Assembly: GCA_964586155.1 (NCBI GenBank)
Contig: CAZPHC010000002.1
Span: 62,001 to 126,000, forward strand
DNA from: SXNM01 sp964586155
GTDB taxonomy: Bacteria > Myxococcota_A > UBA9042
Length of the DNA: 64,000 bases
Direction of reading: 5' to 3'
The translations under genes were made by a program, and so were the position numbers. Below are positions 52,101 through 61,921 of this stretch, in pieces. The first letter of the stretch is position 1. Each line of letters begins with the position of its first letter. Below the pieces are notes generated by a model. It was not told the DNA's origin, ran no database searches, and saw only the letters and a program-made list of their open reading frames with translations.

Positions 52101-53202
52101 GCGCCGCGCGCGCCGCTGCCGACGCCGCGGCCGCCGCCGAGCCGGCGCTGCGCTTGCGTTCGCCGATCGCCAGGGCCGCCAGCAGCAGCAGCAACGCCGG
52201 TCCGAGCAGCCATTGGAAGCGATCCTCGCCCAGCATCTTGAAGCGCTCGCGGTACTCGGCCTTCTCGAGGCTGTCGAGCGCGGCGAAGAGCTCGGGCACG
52301 ACGGTCTTGTTGGCGTAGTGGAACGACTTGCCGCCCGAGGCCGCCGCGATCGCCTTGAGCTTGTCGAGGTCGAGCTTGCTGAAGATCGGGTTGCCCTGGT
52401 CGTCCTTGAGCGTGCCGGTGACGGTGCCGTCGCTGCTGACGATCGGCACGGGATCGCCGAACGAGCTGCCGACGCCGATGGTGTAGATGTGGATGCCCTG
52501 GGTCGCGGCCTTCTTCGCCGCCTCGACCGGATCGCCCTCGTGGTCCTCGCCGTCGCTGAAGACGACGATCGCCTTGTGCTTGCTGCCCTTGAACTCGGGC
52601 ACGAGGTTGTCGCGCAGCGCCGCCTCGGTCGCCTCGCTCTGGCCGGTCAGCAGGTCCGCCGCCGTCGTGATGGCGCGGCCGAGGTTGGTGCCGCCGACGG
52701 GCATGTCGTCGACCTTGAGCTCGCTGAGGTAGGTGCGGATGACCTCGTGGTCGGTCGTCAGCGGGCATTGCACGAACGGGATGCCGGCGAAGGGCACCAG
52801 CGCCACGCGGCCGCCAGCGAGCTTGTCGAGCAGGGCCGAGATCTCGAGCATGGTGCCGCGCAGGCGGTTGGGCACGATGTCGCGCACGAGCATCGACTTG
52901 CTCGCGTCGACGACGAAGACGACGTCGATGCCGGCGTTGCTGACCTCGGTCTCGCGCAGGCCGTAGCGCGGCCGCGTCGCCGCGCCGACCAGCAGCAGCG
53001 CGGCGAAGCCCACCAGCAGCTCGACGGCCAGCCGGTTGCGCGGCGCCGCGGTGGCGACGAGGCGCTTGACCACCGCGCCCCGACCCAGGCGCGCCAGCGC
53101 GCGGTCGGCGTTGCGCACGCGCAGCAGGCCCCAGACCGTCAGCCCGAGCACCGCGAGGATCGCCCACGCCATCTCGGGGCTGCCGAAGGTCAGCTCATCC
53201 AT
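49129..53202 (-). CDS. batB: BatB-BatC fusion with four extra Cys-paired modules
   Basis: 1357 residues. The N-terminal 330 residues are BatB: two membrane helices, then a VWA domain with MIDAS DASKSM near 97, GGTNLG and FSDGEDHEGD, and a third helix (LLGPALLLLLAALAI). A Pro/Ala linker is followed by TPR units (about 450-560, VIWYDIGLAQAILGQHKDAA). Four PPC-like modules start with C...YEPNN at about 615, C...YEPND at 756, C...WEDND at 877 and C...REPNN at 1117; each has a second Cys before a DD-type motif. The C-terminal 90 residues are KDQ repeats as in BatC. GAGGAGGG precedes the ATG. PPC modules inside a Bat protein are unusual. Confidence 0.85.
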   Translation of the reverse strand: MDELTFGSPEMAWAILAVLGLTVWGLLRVRNADRALARLGRGAVVKRLVATAAPRNRLAVELLVGFAALLLVGAATRPRYGLRETEVSNAGIDVVFVVDASKSMLVRDIVPNRLRGTMLEISALLDKLAGGRVALVPFAGIPFVQCPLTTDHEVIRTYLSELKVDDMPVGGTNLGRAITTAADLLTGQSEATEAALRDNLVPEFKGSKHKAIVVFSDGEDHEGDPVEAAKKAATQGIHIYTIGVGSSFGDPVPIVSSDGTVTGTLKDDQGNPIFSKLDLDKLKAIAAASGGKSFHYANKTVVPELFAALDSLEKAEYRERFKMLGEDRFQWLLGPALLLLLAALAIGERKRSAGSAAAAASAAARAALVLGGLTLTLTLQPAQALAAGGTADPAPATAPAPAGPAAASAAPGAQAAAADGAATTEAAPKERERSQIDRRRDPSWLDRENPDIADGREALLANRAGEALTAFQQAQKSRPEHAVIWYDIGLAQAILGQHKDAAIAFSRCLSAMAERDPDLEADLHFAAGTSQMQWGQAIEDAKRAEQATNANTGAAQPDPAPGQPAPPTPGEGPAAEDPAEHYRLAVESLQKALIAAPQRADVRRNLELAVLLAYPPCERRDTAYEPNNQPGAAMPLELKTDSKLSQFELRSCPLDRDVFSLDLEPGDRLTATIAVKPETETRAVDPMFGAAAGAAKLRLALLDAKGGQTLRGALAPEPAVTEVQLSAGRKPERVLLDVRNDAGIETPYGLDVKILPACQRLEDKYEPNDVPAAAKAIPVGEPLAVRLCPRNDDHLAVDLDVGQGLLVKAKRTLDLGSDVFELAILDEGGTVLSKGVARGEGWMARLAFAPVRGRYIVRLRGGIDTEADVELQTQITPACAMRDDPWEDNDQALSANPMEREDVQTPIDGLQLCPGDDDWYRVELKQGESLFVDLVAQIEELPDVPELAGALTVTVYDAKGEIWGEARGGPLAADAKALTRMAAVLEPPAGAYFVRVTGGGVADPIFPLPPLPDDAQVVVTDAPAADGPGAGGMPMAPPGPGTPPVPGITATPLGRGAPMPGQNPGQLPGQGQAPGQAQPEPPRKVRRVVFPSGIPAPAVRLADARIDLGYRLGLRVLPPCPDGNDEREPNNQASEAKRIEVGSEQLNRICKGDVDWLEIQQKAGQKLVVSARYDFAHGALAMTAHDEAGTKEIAKGETSAPALPGGDAATADDTPKARRGRTATTALGIDADKADRVVKLRISAADEAGENFYILRVEEPPPPSEDQKNKDQQDDKDQDQDKDKDQNKDQKQDPKDDKQDPNKDKDQQQKDQDDPQKDEREAQRAQMQRHDRNPRNLEAEEAMRKSPFRNTRPTRDW

Positions 53203-53230
53203 GTGCTCGCCCTCCTCGCCGCCGGTCCGT

Positions 53231-54346
53231 TCAGGCCGGGAATCGCGCCAACACCGTGCGCCGCAAGATCAGGTCCAGGCCGAGCAGCGCCAGCCCGGCG
53301 ATCAGCCAGCCGTAGAAGAGCTCCCGCCGGCTGGTGTGGACCTTGACCTCGAAGGTGGTGCGCTCGAGATCCTCGAAGTCCTTTTCGAACTTCTGCGGAT
53401 CGTAGGATTGGTAGAAGCGTCCGCCCGTCAGCTCGGCGATCTGGCGCAACAGCTCGGGGTCGGTCGGGAAGGGCCGATCCGGCCGCTGGTAGACGACGCG
53501 GCCGAAGCGATCGCGCAGCAGCGTGCCGCGCAGCGGGTCCATCGCCGGCAGGCGCGAGTCGCGGCCCGAGCCGACCTGGAAGGTGTAGACGCGCACGCGC
53601 TCGGCCTCGGGCAGGCTGGCGATGTACTTCGGCACCGTCAGCGGGTCGAGCGAGCCGCCCTCCTGCTTGCCGTCGGTGATCAGGATCAACATCTTGCTGC
53701 GCGACTTGCTGTTCTCGAGGCGCAGGAACGCGCGGTTCACCGCGTCGCCGATGGCGGTGCCCGAGCCGGCGATGGTGCAGCCGTTGTTGCAGTTCGGCTG
53801 GTCCTGCGACATCCGCCGGCCGTCGTCGAGCACCAGGGCGTCGAGCGCGTTGAGCAGGCGGACGTAGTCGAGCGTCGGCGGGAAGCGCAGGTACGCCTCG
53901 CCGCCGAAGATGACGAGGCCGATGCGGTCGGCTTTGCGCCGGCGGATGAACTCCTTGAGGATGCGCCGGGCGGTGCCGAAGCGGTTGAGCGGCTCCTCGC
54001 CGCGGGCCTGGGCCGCCTCGATCTCGTCCTCGGTCGCGTCGATGGCGTTCATCGAGCCCGACATGTCGAGGGCGATCATGATGTCGATGCCCTCGCCGCT
54101 GAGCAGCTCCTGGTCGATCGTCTGCGGCCGGGCCATCGCCACGATCAGCGTCGCGATGGCGACCACGCGCAGCAGATCCGGCAGCCAATGCAGGCGCGCG
54201 CGCAGGCCGGGCCGGATCTTCGCGGCGACGCGATGCGACGAGATCAGCAGGGCCGCCGGGCGGGCGCGCAGGCGTTGCCAGGCCAGCCAGGCCAGCGGCG
54301 CCAGCAGCAGCAGGAACCACGGATGCTCGAAGGTGAGTGCGCTCAT
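53231..54346 (-). CDS. batA: BatA, VWA-domain membrane protein
   Basis: 371 residues. Two N-terminal membrane helices (about 9-24 and 55-72) precede a VWA domain with MIDAS motif DMSGSM near 94-99, GSGTAIGD and LITDGKQEGG. A C-terminal helix closes the protein (GWLIAGLALLGLDLIL). A Cys-containing insert NCNNGCTIAG lies before the GSGTAIG loop. BatA and BatB are thought to form a complex facing the periplasm that works with MoxR. The ATG overlaps the stop of the upstream RDD-type gene (ATGA at 54343-54346), and 28 bases separate it from the BatB-BatC gene. Confidence 0.92.
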   Translation of the reverse strand: MSALTFEHPWFLLLLAPLAWLAWQRLRARPAALLISSHRVAAKIRPGLRARLHWLPDLLRVVAIATLIVAMARPQTIDQELLSGEGIDIMIALDMSGSMNAIDATEDEIEAAQARGEEPLNRFGTARRILKEFIRRRKADRIGLVIFGGEAYLRFPPTLDYVRLLNALDALVLDDGRRMSQDQPNCNNGCTIAGSGTAIGDAVNRAFLRLENSKSRSKMLILITDGKQEGGSLDPLTVPKYIASLPEAERVRVYTFQVGSGRDSRLPAMDPLRGTLLRDRFGRVVYQRPDRPFPTDPELLRQIAELTGGRFYQSYDPQKFEKDFEDLERTTFEVKVHTSRRELFYGWLIAGLALLGLDLILRRTVLARFPA

Positions 54347-56123
54347 TGCGGACGCCCTCCCAGCAGCAGCGGCAGCGCCAGCAGCAGCGCCGCGACCAGG
54401 CCCCAGACGATGGCGTCACGCCAGCTCGGCTTGCCGCGGCGCAAGCCGTAGCGGGCGTCGATGACGCGGGTGCCGGCCCAATGGTCGCCGAGGCGACGCA
54501 GCTCGGGCAGGCGGAACAGCGTCACGGCCTCGGCGATCAGGCCCGCGCCCGGCAACAGCAGCGCGGCGTTGCGCAAGATGCGCTGGCCCGCGGTGGCGGC
54601 TTGGGCCCGGCGGCTGACTTCGCGCGCGGCCCGTTCGTCGTGCAGCGCGGCGTCAGGGTCGACCTCGGCGCGTGGGTCCCACTGTGCGATCCGCAGCCCG
54701 ACCAAGGACTTGCCGGGCGATCCCTCGCCGAGCAGGTCGCGCACGGCCATCCACAGCCAGGCCACGGCGTAGGCCGCGTCGAACAGGCCCTGCTGCTGCG
54801 TGTCGATGGCCAGCCAGGCGAGCAGGGCGGTCATCAGGCCGCCGAACGCCGCGTCGATGCCGAACGCCGCCAGCCGCAGCTGCGCCGGCGCCATCACCTC
54901 GATGCGCAGGCGACGTTGGCGCGCCAGGCGGGCGATCTGCTGCTCGCGCAGACGCTCGAGCTCCTCGGCCGTCTGCATCGTCCGCTCGACGACGCGGCGG
55001 ATCCAGCCCAGGCGGCCCAGCAGCTCCTGCGGCGAGAGCGGCAGGCGCGCGAACTTGACCAGGTCGCCCTCGGACGTGAAGTCCTGCACCTCGGTCAGCT
55101 GCAAGCCGCCGAGCTCGCGGCCCTTGAGCGCCTCGAGCAGCTCGGTGCTCGTCATGTCGAGCGCCGAGATCCGGTAGCGGCCCGTCAGGTAGGCGCGCAG
55201 GATCTCGCTGAGTTCGCCGTAGATCAGGCGCGGTTCCTCGGCCTCGACCCGGCCTGACGCCACCAGCGCGTCGAGGCGCTGGAAGGCCAGGACGTGCGGC
55301 GGGATCACCGGCTCGGGGTCGGCCTGGCGCAGCCGGTTGCGCAGCACGCGCAGGCCGATCAGCGTCAGCACGCCGCCGAGCACCATCATCAAGACCACGA
55401 AGATGCCGATGCGCAGCGGGGTGTTGTCCTCGACCAGCGGCAGCGGCGCGGGCAAGGGCGCGGCCTTGGGCGCCGTCTCGTCGCCGAGCGCCGAGCGCAC
55501 CTCGATCGACAGCGGCGGCACCTCGACCGTGCCGCTCTCGCCCGCGGCGCCGCCGGCGACGACGCGGTGCCAGGGCACCTCGATCCGTGGCGTGCGCAGC
55601 AGGCCGGTGCGCACCGCGAGCGCGGGGATGCGCAGGACCTCGACCGTCTGGTCGCCCTCCTGGCGCCGCTCGGTCTTGCCGGGATCGCCAGCGATGGCGA
55701 GCAGCGGCCGCAGCTCGGGTTTGCCGGGGAAGAACGCGCGCACGTCGTTCGGGTAACGCAGCGTCACCACCAGCTCCAGGCGCGCGCCGAAGGCCGGATC
55801 CTGGGGCTCGACGTGGGCCTCGACCGTCACGGGCGAGGGCGCTTTGGCCGGGGCTGGGTTCGCGGCGGTCGGCGGCAACAGGCCCGCGCTGGCCGGCGCG
55901 GCGGCTGCCTGCACGGCGGGCTCGGGCTCGGCGGGCTCAGGCGCGGCTGGCTCGGGCTCGGCTGGCTCGGGCTCGGGCTCGGCTGGCTCGGGCTCGGCTG
56001 GCTCGGGCTCGATCTGGGGCGTCGGCGTCGGCACCTGGGCCACCGCCGGCGCGCCGAACAGCGCCAGCAGCGCCAGCAGCGACGCCATCGTCCGCGCGGT
56101 CGCGCGTGTCGCACGGATCTGCA

Positions 56124-56127
<4 letters not shown>
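54343..56127 (-). CDS. BatD-like membrane protein with RDD domain
   Basis: 594 residues. A signal peptide is followed by a PEPAEPEP-type linker (about 38-72). A beta-sandwich resembling one BatD module comes next (VEPQDPAFGARLELVVTLRY to about 205). One membrane helix (RIGIFVVLMMVLGGVLTLIG) leads to a helical DUF4381-like region (GELSEILRAYLTGRYRI, LDMTSTELLEAL). The last 190 residues form an RDD-type membrane domain: RLAAFGIDAAFGGL, GSPGKSLVGLRI and two or three helices. In bat operons this position is often filled by a short DUF4381 protein, so the RDD part is an addition. The ATG shares ATGA with the previous stop. A role in anchoring the VWA proteins is inference. Confidence 0.75.
55919..56016. 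repeat. In-frame Pro-Glu/Ala repeat
   Basis: Repeats of GGCTCGGCTGGCTCGGGCTC-type units on the plus strand encode the EPEPAEPEP linker of the RDD protein. The variation is typical of slippage-prone coding repeats. Confidence 0.75.
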
Positions 56128-57002
<875 letters not shown>

Positions 57003-57029
57003 CGCTGCCCCACCCCTGTGTCGCCCTGG

Positions 57030-58028
<999 letters not shown>

Positions 58029-58126
58029 GTTCCTGCGCCCCGCCACCTGCGGGCAGGTTCGGACGGCCGTCTCAACCACGTCCTCCGGCGCCGCATTCCC
58101 GAGCGAGGGCCACGACGCGGGCCGGG

Positions 58127-58154
58127 AGGATAGGACGGGGGCTCGGCTTGTCGA
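58127..58154 (-). promoter_or_regulatory. Promoter for the moxR-bat operon
   Basis: On the minus strand TCGACA (58149-58154), a 16-base spacer, and TATCCT (58127-58132). The start would be near 58120, giving a leader of about 92 bases. It sits in the 147-base gap after the lipoprotein gene at 58176. Confidence 0.5.
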
Positions 58155-58175
58155 GGGGCGGCGGCGAACTCCGGC

Positions 58176-60386
58176 TCAGCGGAAGCGGCGCATCCAGACG
58201 CCCTTGCTCTTCTGCTTGCCGCTCCAGGCGACGAGCCAGGTGTCGACGTCCGGGTTCCAGCCGTACGAGGCATCGACGGCGTCGGCGCTGCCTTCGTGGA
58301 AGGTCGTGATCTCGCCGAGGTTGCTGCCGACGTCGCCGTAGGATTGGTAGCTGCGCTTGCGCGCGACGATCGCGCCGTCCGCCGGCCGGCCGATCAGCAG
58401 CAGCTGCCCGGGCTTGCCGGCGCGGGCGAGGATCTGGTCCCAGGCGAGGCCGGGCGCCTCGGTGGCCTTGCCGATGGCGTTGCCGTCGAGGCCGACGCTG
58501 CGCGTGAAGGTCGTCTGGCTCGGCAGCAGGTCGATCCAGGCGGTGGCAAAAAGCAGGTTCGGCGCGCCGGTCGCCAGCGTCAGCGCGTCGAGCGAGACCG
58601 GCGGCGCCTGCGGCGACGAGACGCCGAAGCCCTGCGCTGGCGCCGTCGCCGAGAGCGAGCCGGTGGCCTTGTCCTGGTACAGGCGCCAGACCGGGCCTTC
58701 GTCCGGATCGAACCAGGTCAGCAGCACGTTGGTGCCGTGCACCGCGAGCGAGGAGTCCTTGCCGCTGGCCGAGATCGTCAACGCCGGCGTCTCGACCGGC
58801 GAGAGCGCGCCCGCCTCGAGGATGCCCTTGATCCGACGGGCGAAGACGCCGCCGTTGGGGCCGCTCCAGACGACGAGGAAGCGGCCCGACGAGAGCCCGC
58901 GCACCTCGGGGCGGCACGAGCCGGCGCACGCGTCCTCCGACAGGGCGAAGGACGGCGTCAGGAACGCGAGATCAGCGTCGACCAGCGCCGCGTACAGCCG
59001 ATGCGGCTTGGTCGCGCCCTTGCCGTCGCGGCCCTCCCAGACCAGCAGCCCCTTGCCCGACGACCAGGCCAGCCGCACCGAGCCGATCGCGGCGGCGGGT
59101 ACGTCGGGGGTGGTGTCGTAGGCGTTGAGTTCGTCGAGCAGCGGCGGCTGGGTGGTGTCGATCGCGCCGGTCTTGGCGTCGACGTCGACCCGGCGCAGCC
59201 GCGCCTTGAGCCCGTTCTCGATCTCGCGCCAGACGAGGTGGAAGCGGTGCTTGCCGGGCGCGCCGACCAGGACGCTGACGCGGCTGTGGTGGGTGCCGGT
59301 GGTCGGCTCGATGTTGTCGCTCTTGGCCAGCTCGGTCGCGGCCTCGTCGAGCGGATCGATGCCGAAGGTGCCGTTGCGCTCGATGCGGAAGGCCACGGCC
59401 ATCGGCTTGAGCGAGGTGCTGCGCACCCACGCCGTGCCCCGGAACACGCCCTTGTTGGTCTGGTCGATCCAGATCCAGCCCTGGGCGCCGCTGTACTTGG
59501 TGCCCGCGAGGTCGGCGAAGCCCGCGGCCACCGCCAGCGTCGGCGCCTTGCCCAGCTCCAGGACGTTGCCGCCCGTGCTCGACGAGGCGAAGCGCACGCT
59601 GGCGTCGAGGCCGCCGGCGCCGATGGTCGAGCCCGAGATCTTCGTCGCCTCGGGCACGTCGAAGATCTGCTCGGCGTCGGTCTTGCCGGCCGCGTCGGGC
59701 ACCGCGGCCCAGATGCCGTCGCCCTCGGGCCAGCCGACCTCGAGGGTCGCGGGCGGCGAGGTCGCCGTGCCGATCTGGGCCACGACGCTGGCGCTGCCCG
59801 GGCGGAGCGCCACCAGCCGCAGCGCCCCGGCCTTGTCCTTCCAGACCGCCACGGGCTGCACCGCCGCAGCGCCGGCCGCGAGGTCGAAGCCGACGGTCTG
59901 CGCCTGGCCGTTGACCTTGATCACGAGGTCCGGGTTGGCCGAGGCGTCGAACGTCGTGCCTTGGCTATCCTTGGCGCTCAGATCGACCGCGGTGCTCGCC
60001 GTCAGGGTCAGGGTCGGGGGCAGGTTGAGCTTCAGCGCGATGATCGGCGAACCCGCGCCGTCGCCCGTGCTGTCGTCGGGGGAGACGACGTCGGCTGCGG
60101 CGCCGTCCGCGTCGGCCGTCTCGTCGACGGCGTCGTTCGCCCCGGCGTCCTGGGCGGCGTCGTCGGGGGCCGCGCCGTCGCTCTGGCTCGCCGTGTCCTG
60201 GGTGCCGGTGTCGAGCACGGCGCCGTCGCCAAATTGGATCGGCAGGCCCGTGTCCTGCACGGCGGGATCCTTCCCGTCCTGCGGATCGGCGCTACAGCCG
60301 ACGACCGTCCACGCGATCAGCAGGGCCGCGAGCCATGGCCTCGACCTGCGTGACGGGGTGCGATCTCGTGGTGGGGTTCGGCTCAA
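58176..60386 (-). CDS. Lipoprotein with beta-propeller-like repeats
   Basis: 736 residues starting from TTG at 60384-60386, which has GGAGG five bases before it. The lipobox VVGC gives Cys31. An ATG at 60437 is almost at the inferred transcription start and lacks a ribosome site. A 90-residue Asp/Ala/Gly/Thr tract follows (DTGTQDTASQSDGAAPDDAA). The rest is beta-rich, with repeats of the type FLVVWSGPNGGVFARRI, LLTWFDPDEGPVWRLY and WLVAWSGKQKSKGVWMRR, suggesting a propeller. Probably anchored at the cell surface; ligand unknown. Confidence 0.75.
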   Translation of the reverse strand: MSRTPPRDRTPSRRSRPWLAALLIAWTVVGCSADPQDGKDPAVQDTGLPIQFGDGAVLDTGTQDTASQSDGAAPDDAAQDAGANDAVDETADADGAAADVVSPDDSTGDGAGSPIIALKLNLPPTLTLTASTAVDLSAKDSQGTTFDASANPDLVIKVNGQAQTVGFDLAAGAAAVQPVAVWKDKAGALRLVALRPGSASVVAQIGTATSPPATLEVGWPEGDGIWAAVPDAAGKTDAEQIFDVPEATKISGSTIGAGGLDASVRFASSSTGGNVLELGKAPTLAVAAGFADLAGTKYSGAQGWIWIDQTNKGVFRGTAWVRSTSLKPMAVAFRIERNGTFGIDPLDEAATELAKSDNIEPTTGTHHSRVSVLVGAPGKHRFHLVWREIENGLKARLRRVDVDAKTGAIDTTQPPLLDELNAYDTTPDVPAAAIGSVRLAWSSGKGLLVWEGRDGKGATKPHRLYAALVDADLAFLTPSFALSEDACAGSCRPEVRGLSSGRFLVVWSGPNGGVFARRIKGILEAGALSPVETPALTISASGKDSSLAVHGTNVLLTWFDPDEGPVWRLYQDKATGSLSATAPAQGFGVSSPQAPPVSLDALTLATGAPNLLFATAWIDLLPSQTTFTRSVGLDGNAIGKATEAPGLAWDQILARAGKPGQLLLIGRPADGAIVARKRSYQSYGDVGSNLGEITTFHEGSADAVDASYGWNPDVDTWLVAWSGKQKSKGVWMRRFR

Positions 60387-60448
60387 CGCTGCCTCCAACG
60401 CGCGTGTCCGCGACCTCGTGGTCCAGCAACACGGCATGTCCGCGTGGC

Positions 60449-60477
60449 ATCATACGCTCCACCGGCGCTTTGGCCAG
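60449..60477 (-). promoter_or_regulatory. Promoter for the propeller-like lipoprotein
   Basis: On the minus strand CTGGCC (60472-60477), a 17-base spacer, TATGAT (60449-60454). The start near 60442 leaves a leader of about 55 bases to the TTG start. Confidence 0.45.
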
Positions 60478-60506
60478 CCGACGCGCCTTTGCCCGCCGGT
60501 GCGCCC

Positions 60507-60535
60507 TTGTGGTGCCGGGAGCTCGTCGCTACAAC
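60507..60535 (+). promoter_or_regulatory. Promoter for the LuxE-like gene
   Basis: TTGTGG (60507-60512), a 17-base spacer, TACAAC (60530-60535). The start near 60542 leaves about 33 bases before the ATG at 60575. It lies beside the divergent promoter above. Confidence 0.45.
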
Positions 60536-60574
60536 GCCGGCCCGGCCGCGGTGCCCGCGCCCGCCAGGAAGCCC

Positions 60575-61819
60575 ATGTCGTCGCCGCGCCCGCCATCGTC
60601 GTCGTCCACCGCCGCCGCTCCTGCGGACGCGCTCGTCAGCCGCGCGGACTGGCTGCGTCACGACGTCGCCGCTTGGATCGACGAGCGCGCCGCTTCGACC
60701 GATCCCGCCGGGCTGTTCGTGCCGGCACCGGGCGACGATGCGCGCTTCGACGCCCTCGCTCAGCGCCTGTTCGCCCTGCAGCGCGATGGCATCGCAGCGT
60801 ATGGCGGCTATGTTGGCGCGCGCGCGGGCGCCGGGATGGCGTGGCCCCTGCTGCCCGTCAGCGCGTTCAAGCGCTACGACGCCCAGCTGCCCTGGGCCGT
60901 GGCGACGCCCAGCGCGCGCTTCGAGACCTCCGGCACCAGCGACGGCGAGCCCGGCGTCGTCCGCCTCGCCGACACCTCGCTCTACGATCGGGCCGCATTT
61001 GCGACCTTCGTCCGCGCCGTCGTGCCCGAGGCCCTGGCGACGCCGGGCCGGCGCTGGCGCGTGCTCTGCCTGTTGCCGAGCCCGGCGCTGCGGCCGCACT
61101 CCTCGTTGAGCCATATGGCGACGATGCTCGCCCGACACCTCGGCGATGACGCTGGTGGCTGGCTGATCCACGGCGAGGGCGACGTCGACGTGGTCGATCT
61201 CGACGCGATGGTCCGCCACGTCGAGCAGGCCGTCGCGCTCGGTCGGCCCGTGTTGACGCTGGCGACGACCCTGGCCACGGGCCTGTTGATGGAGCGTTGG
61301 CCGACGGGCCTGCGCGTCGCGTTGCCCGCAGGTTCGCGCTGGATGGACACCGGTGGCGCCAAGGGCCGGACCCTGCGCTTCGACCGCGCGGCGACCCACG
61401 CCTGGATCGGCGCGACGTTCGGCCTCGACGCGAGCGATATCGTCGGCGAGCTCGGCATGACCGAGCTCTGCAGCCAGCGCTACGAGCCGGTGCAGGTCGC
61501 GGCTGCGGCGGGTTCGACGACCGCCCGCGACGCGGCTGGCTGGCGCGAGCTCTACGTCGGCCCGCCCTGGCTGCGCAGCGTCGTGCTCGACCCGCAGACG
61601 CTGCGACCGCTGCCGCTCGGCGAGGTCGGCCTCGTCGGCCACATCGACCTCGCCAACGTCGAGACCTGCGCGTTCGTGCTCACCGCCGACCTGGGCAGCC
61701 TGCACCCGAGCCCCTGGGGCCTGGGCCTGCGGCCGGCCGGGCGTCTGCCGGGCGCCGAGTGGCGTGGCTGCGGCCTCGCGGTCGAAGACGTCGCCGAGGC
61801 GCTCGGGCGGCTTCGCTAG
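60575..61819 (+). CDS. LuxE-like acyl-protein synthetase
   Basis: 414 residues. The motif FETSGTSDGEPG near 117 matches the nucleotide-binding motif of the LuxE/PaaK-like adenylate-forming group. The fold continues with LCLLPSPALRPHSSLSHM, DTGGAKGRTL, GELGMTELCSQRY and the C-terminal LGEVGLVGHIDLANVETC. LuxE activates fatty acids as acyl-AMP for transfer to a protein; no luxCD genes are nearby. The Ser/Pro-rich first 30 residues are likely disordered. AGGAA precedes the ATG at 60575. Substrate unknown; related proteins also occur in polysaccharide and lipid clusters. Confidence 0.82.
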   Translation: MSSPRPPSSSSTAAAPADALVSRADWLRHDVAAWIDERAASTDPAGLFVPAPGDDARFDALAQRLFALQRDGIAAYGGYVGARAGAGMAWPLLPVSAFKRYDAQLPWAVATPSARFETSGTSDGEPGVVRLADTSLYDRAAFATFVRAVVPEALATPGRRWRVLCLLPSPALRPHSSLSHMATMLARHLGDDAGGWLIHGEGDVDVVDLDAMVRHVEQAVALGRPVLTLATTLATGLLMERWPTGLRVALPAGSRWMDTGGAKGRTLRFDRAATHAWIGATFGLDASDIVGELGMTELCSQRYEPVQVAAAAGSTTARDAAGWRELYVGPPWLRSVVLDPQTLRPLPLGEVGLVGHIDLANVETCAFVLTADLGSLHPSPWGLGLRPAGRLPGAEWRGCGLAVEDVAEALGRLR

Positions 61820-61865
61820 CGGTCGGCGCCCGCGACGACCCCAGGGGCCGACGCTGCGCGCACAT

Positions 61866-61921
61866 CAGGGTCGCACGTCAGGGTCGCACGTCAGGGTCGC
61901 ACGTCAGGGTCGCGCGTCAGG
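61866..61921. repeat. 13-bp tandem repeat
   Basis: Three identical copies of CAGGGTCGCACGT (61866-61904), a fourth with one change (61905-61917) and a partial fifth. The array covers most of the gap between the convergent LuxE-like and HAD genes and runs into the HAD stop codon (61917-61919). Confidence 0.9.

Noticed and set aside
58296..60353. Long plus-strand frame opposite the propeller-like lipoprotein
   Set aside because: Low-complexity product with no motif; the minus strand has lipobox, ribosome site and repeats.
61866..61921. 13-bp repeats as a CRISPR array or attachment site
   Set aside because: Copies are directly adjacent and too short; no cas or integrase gene is present.
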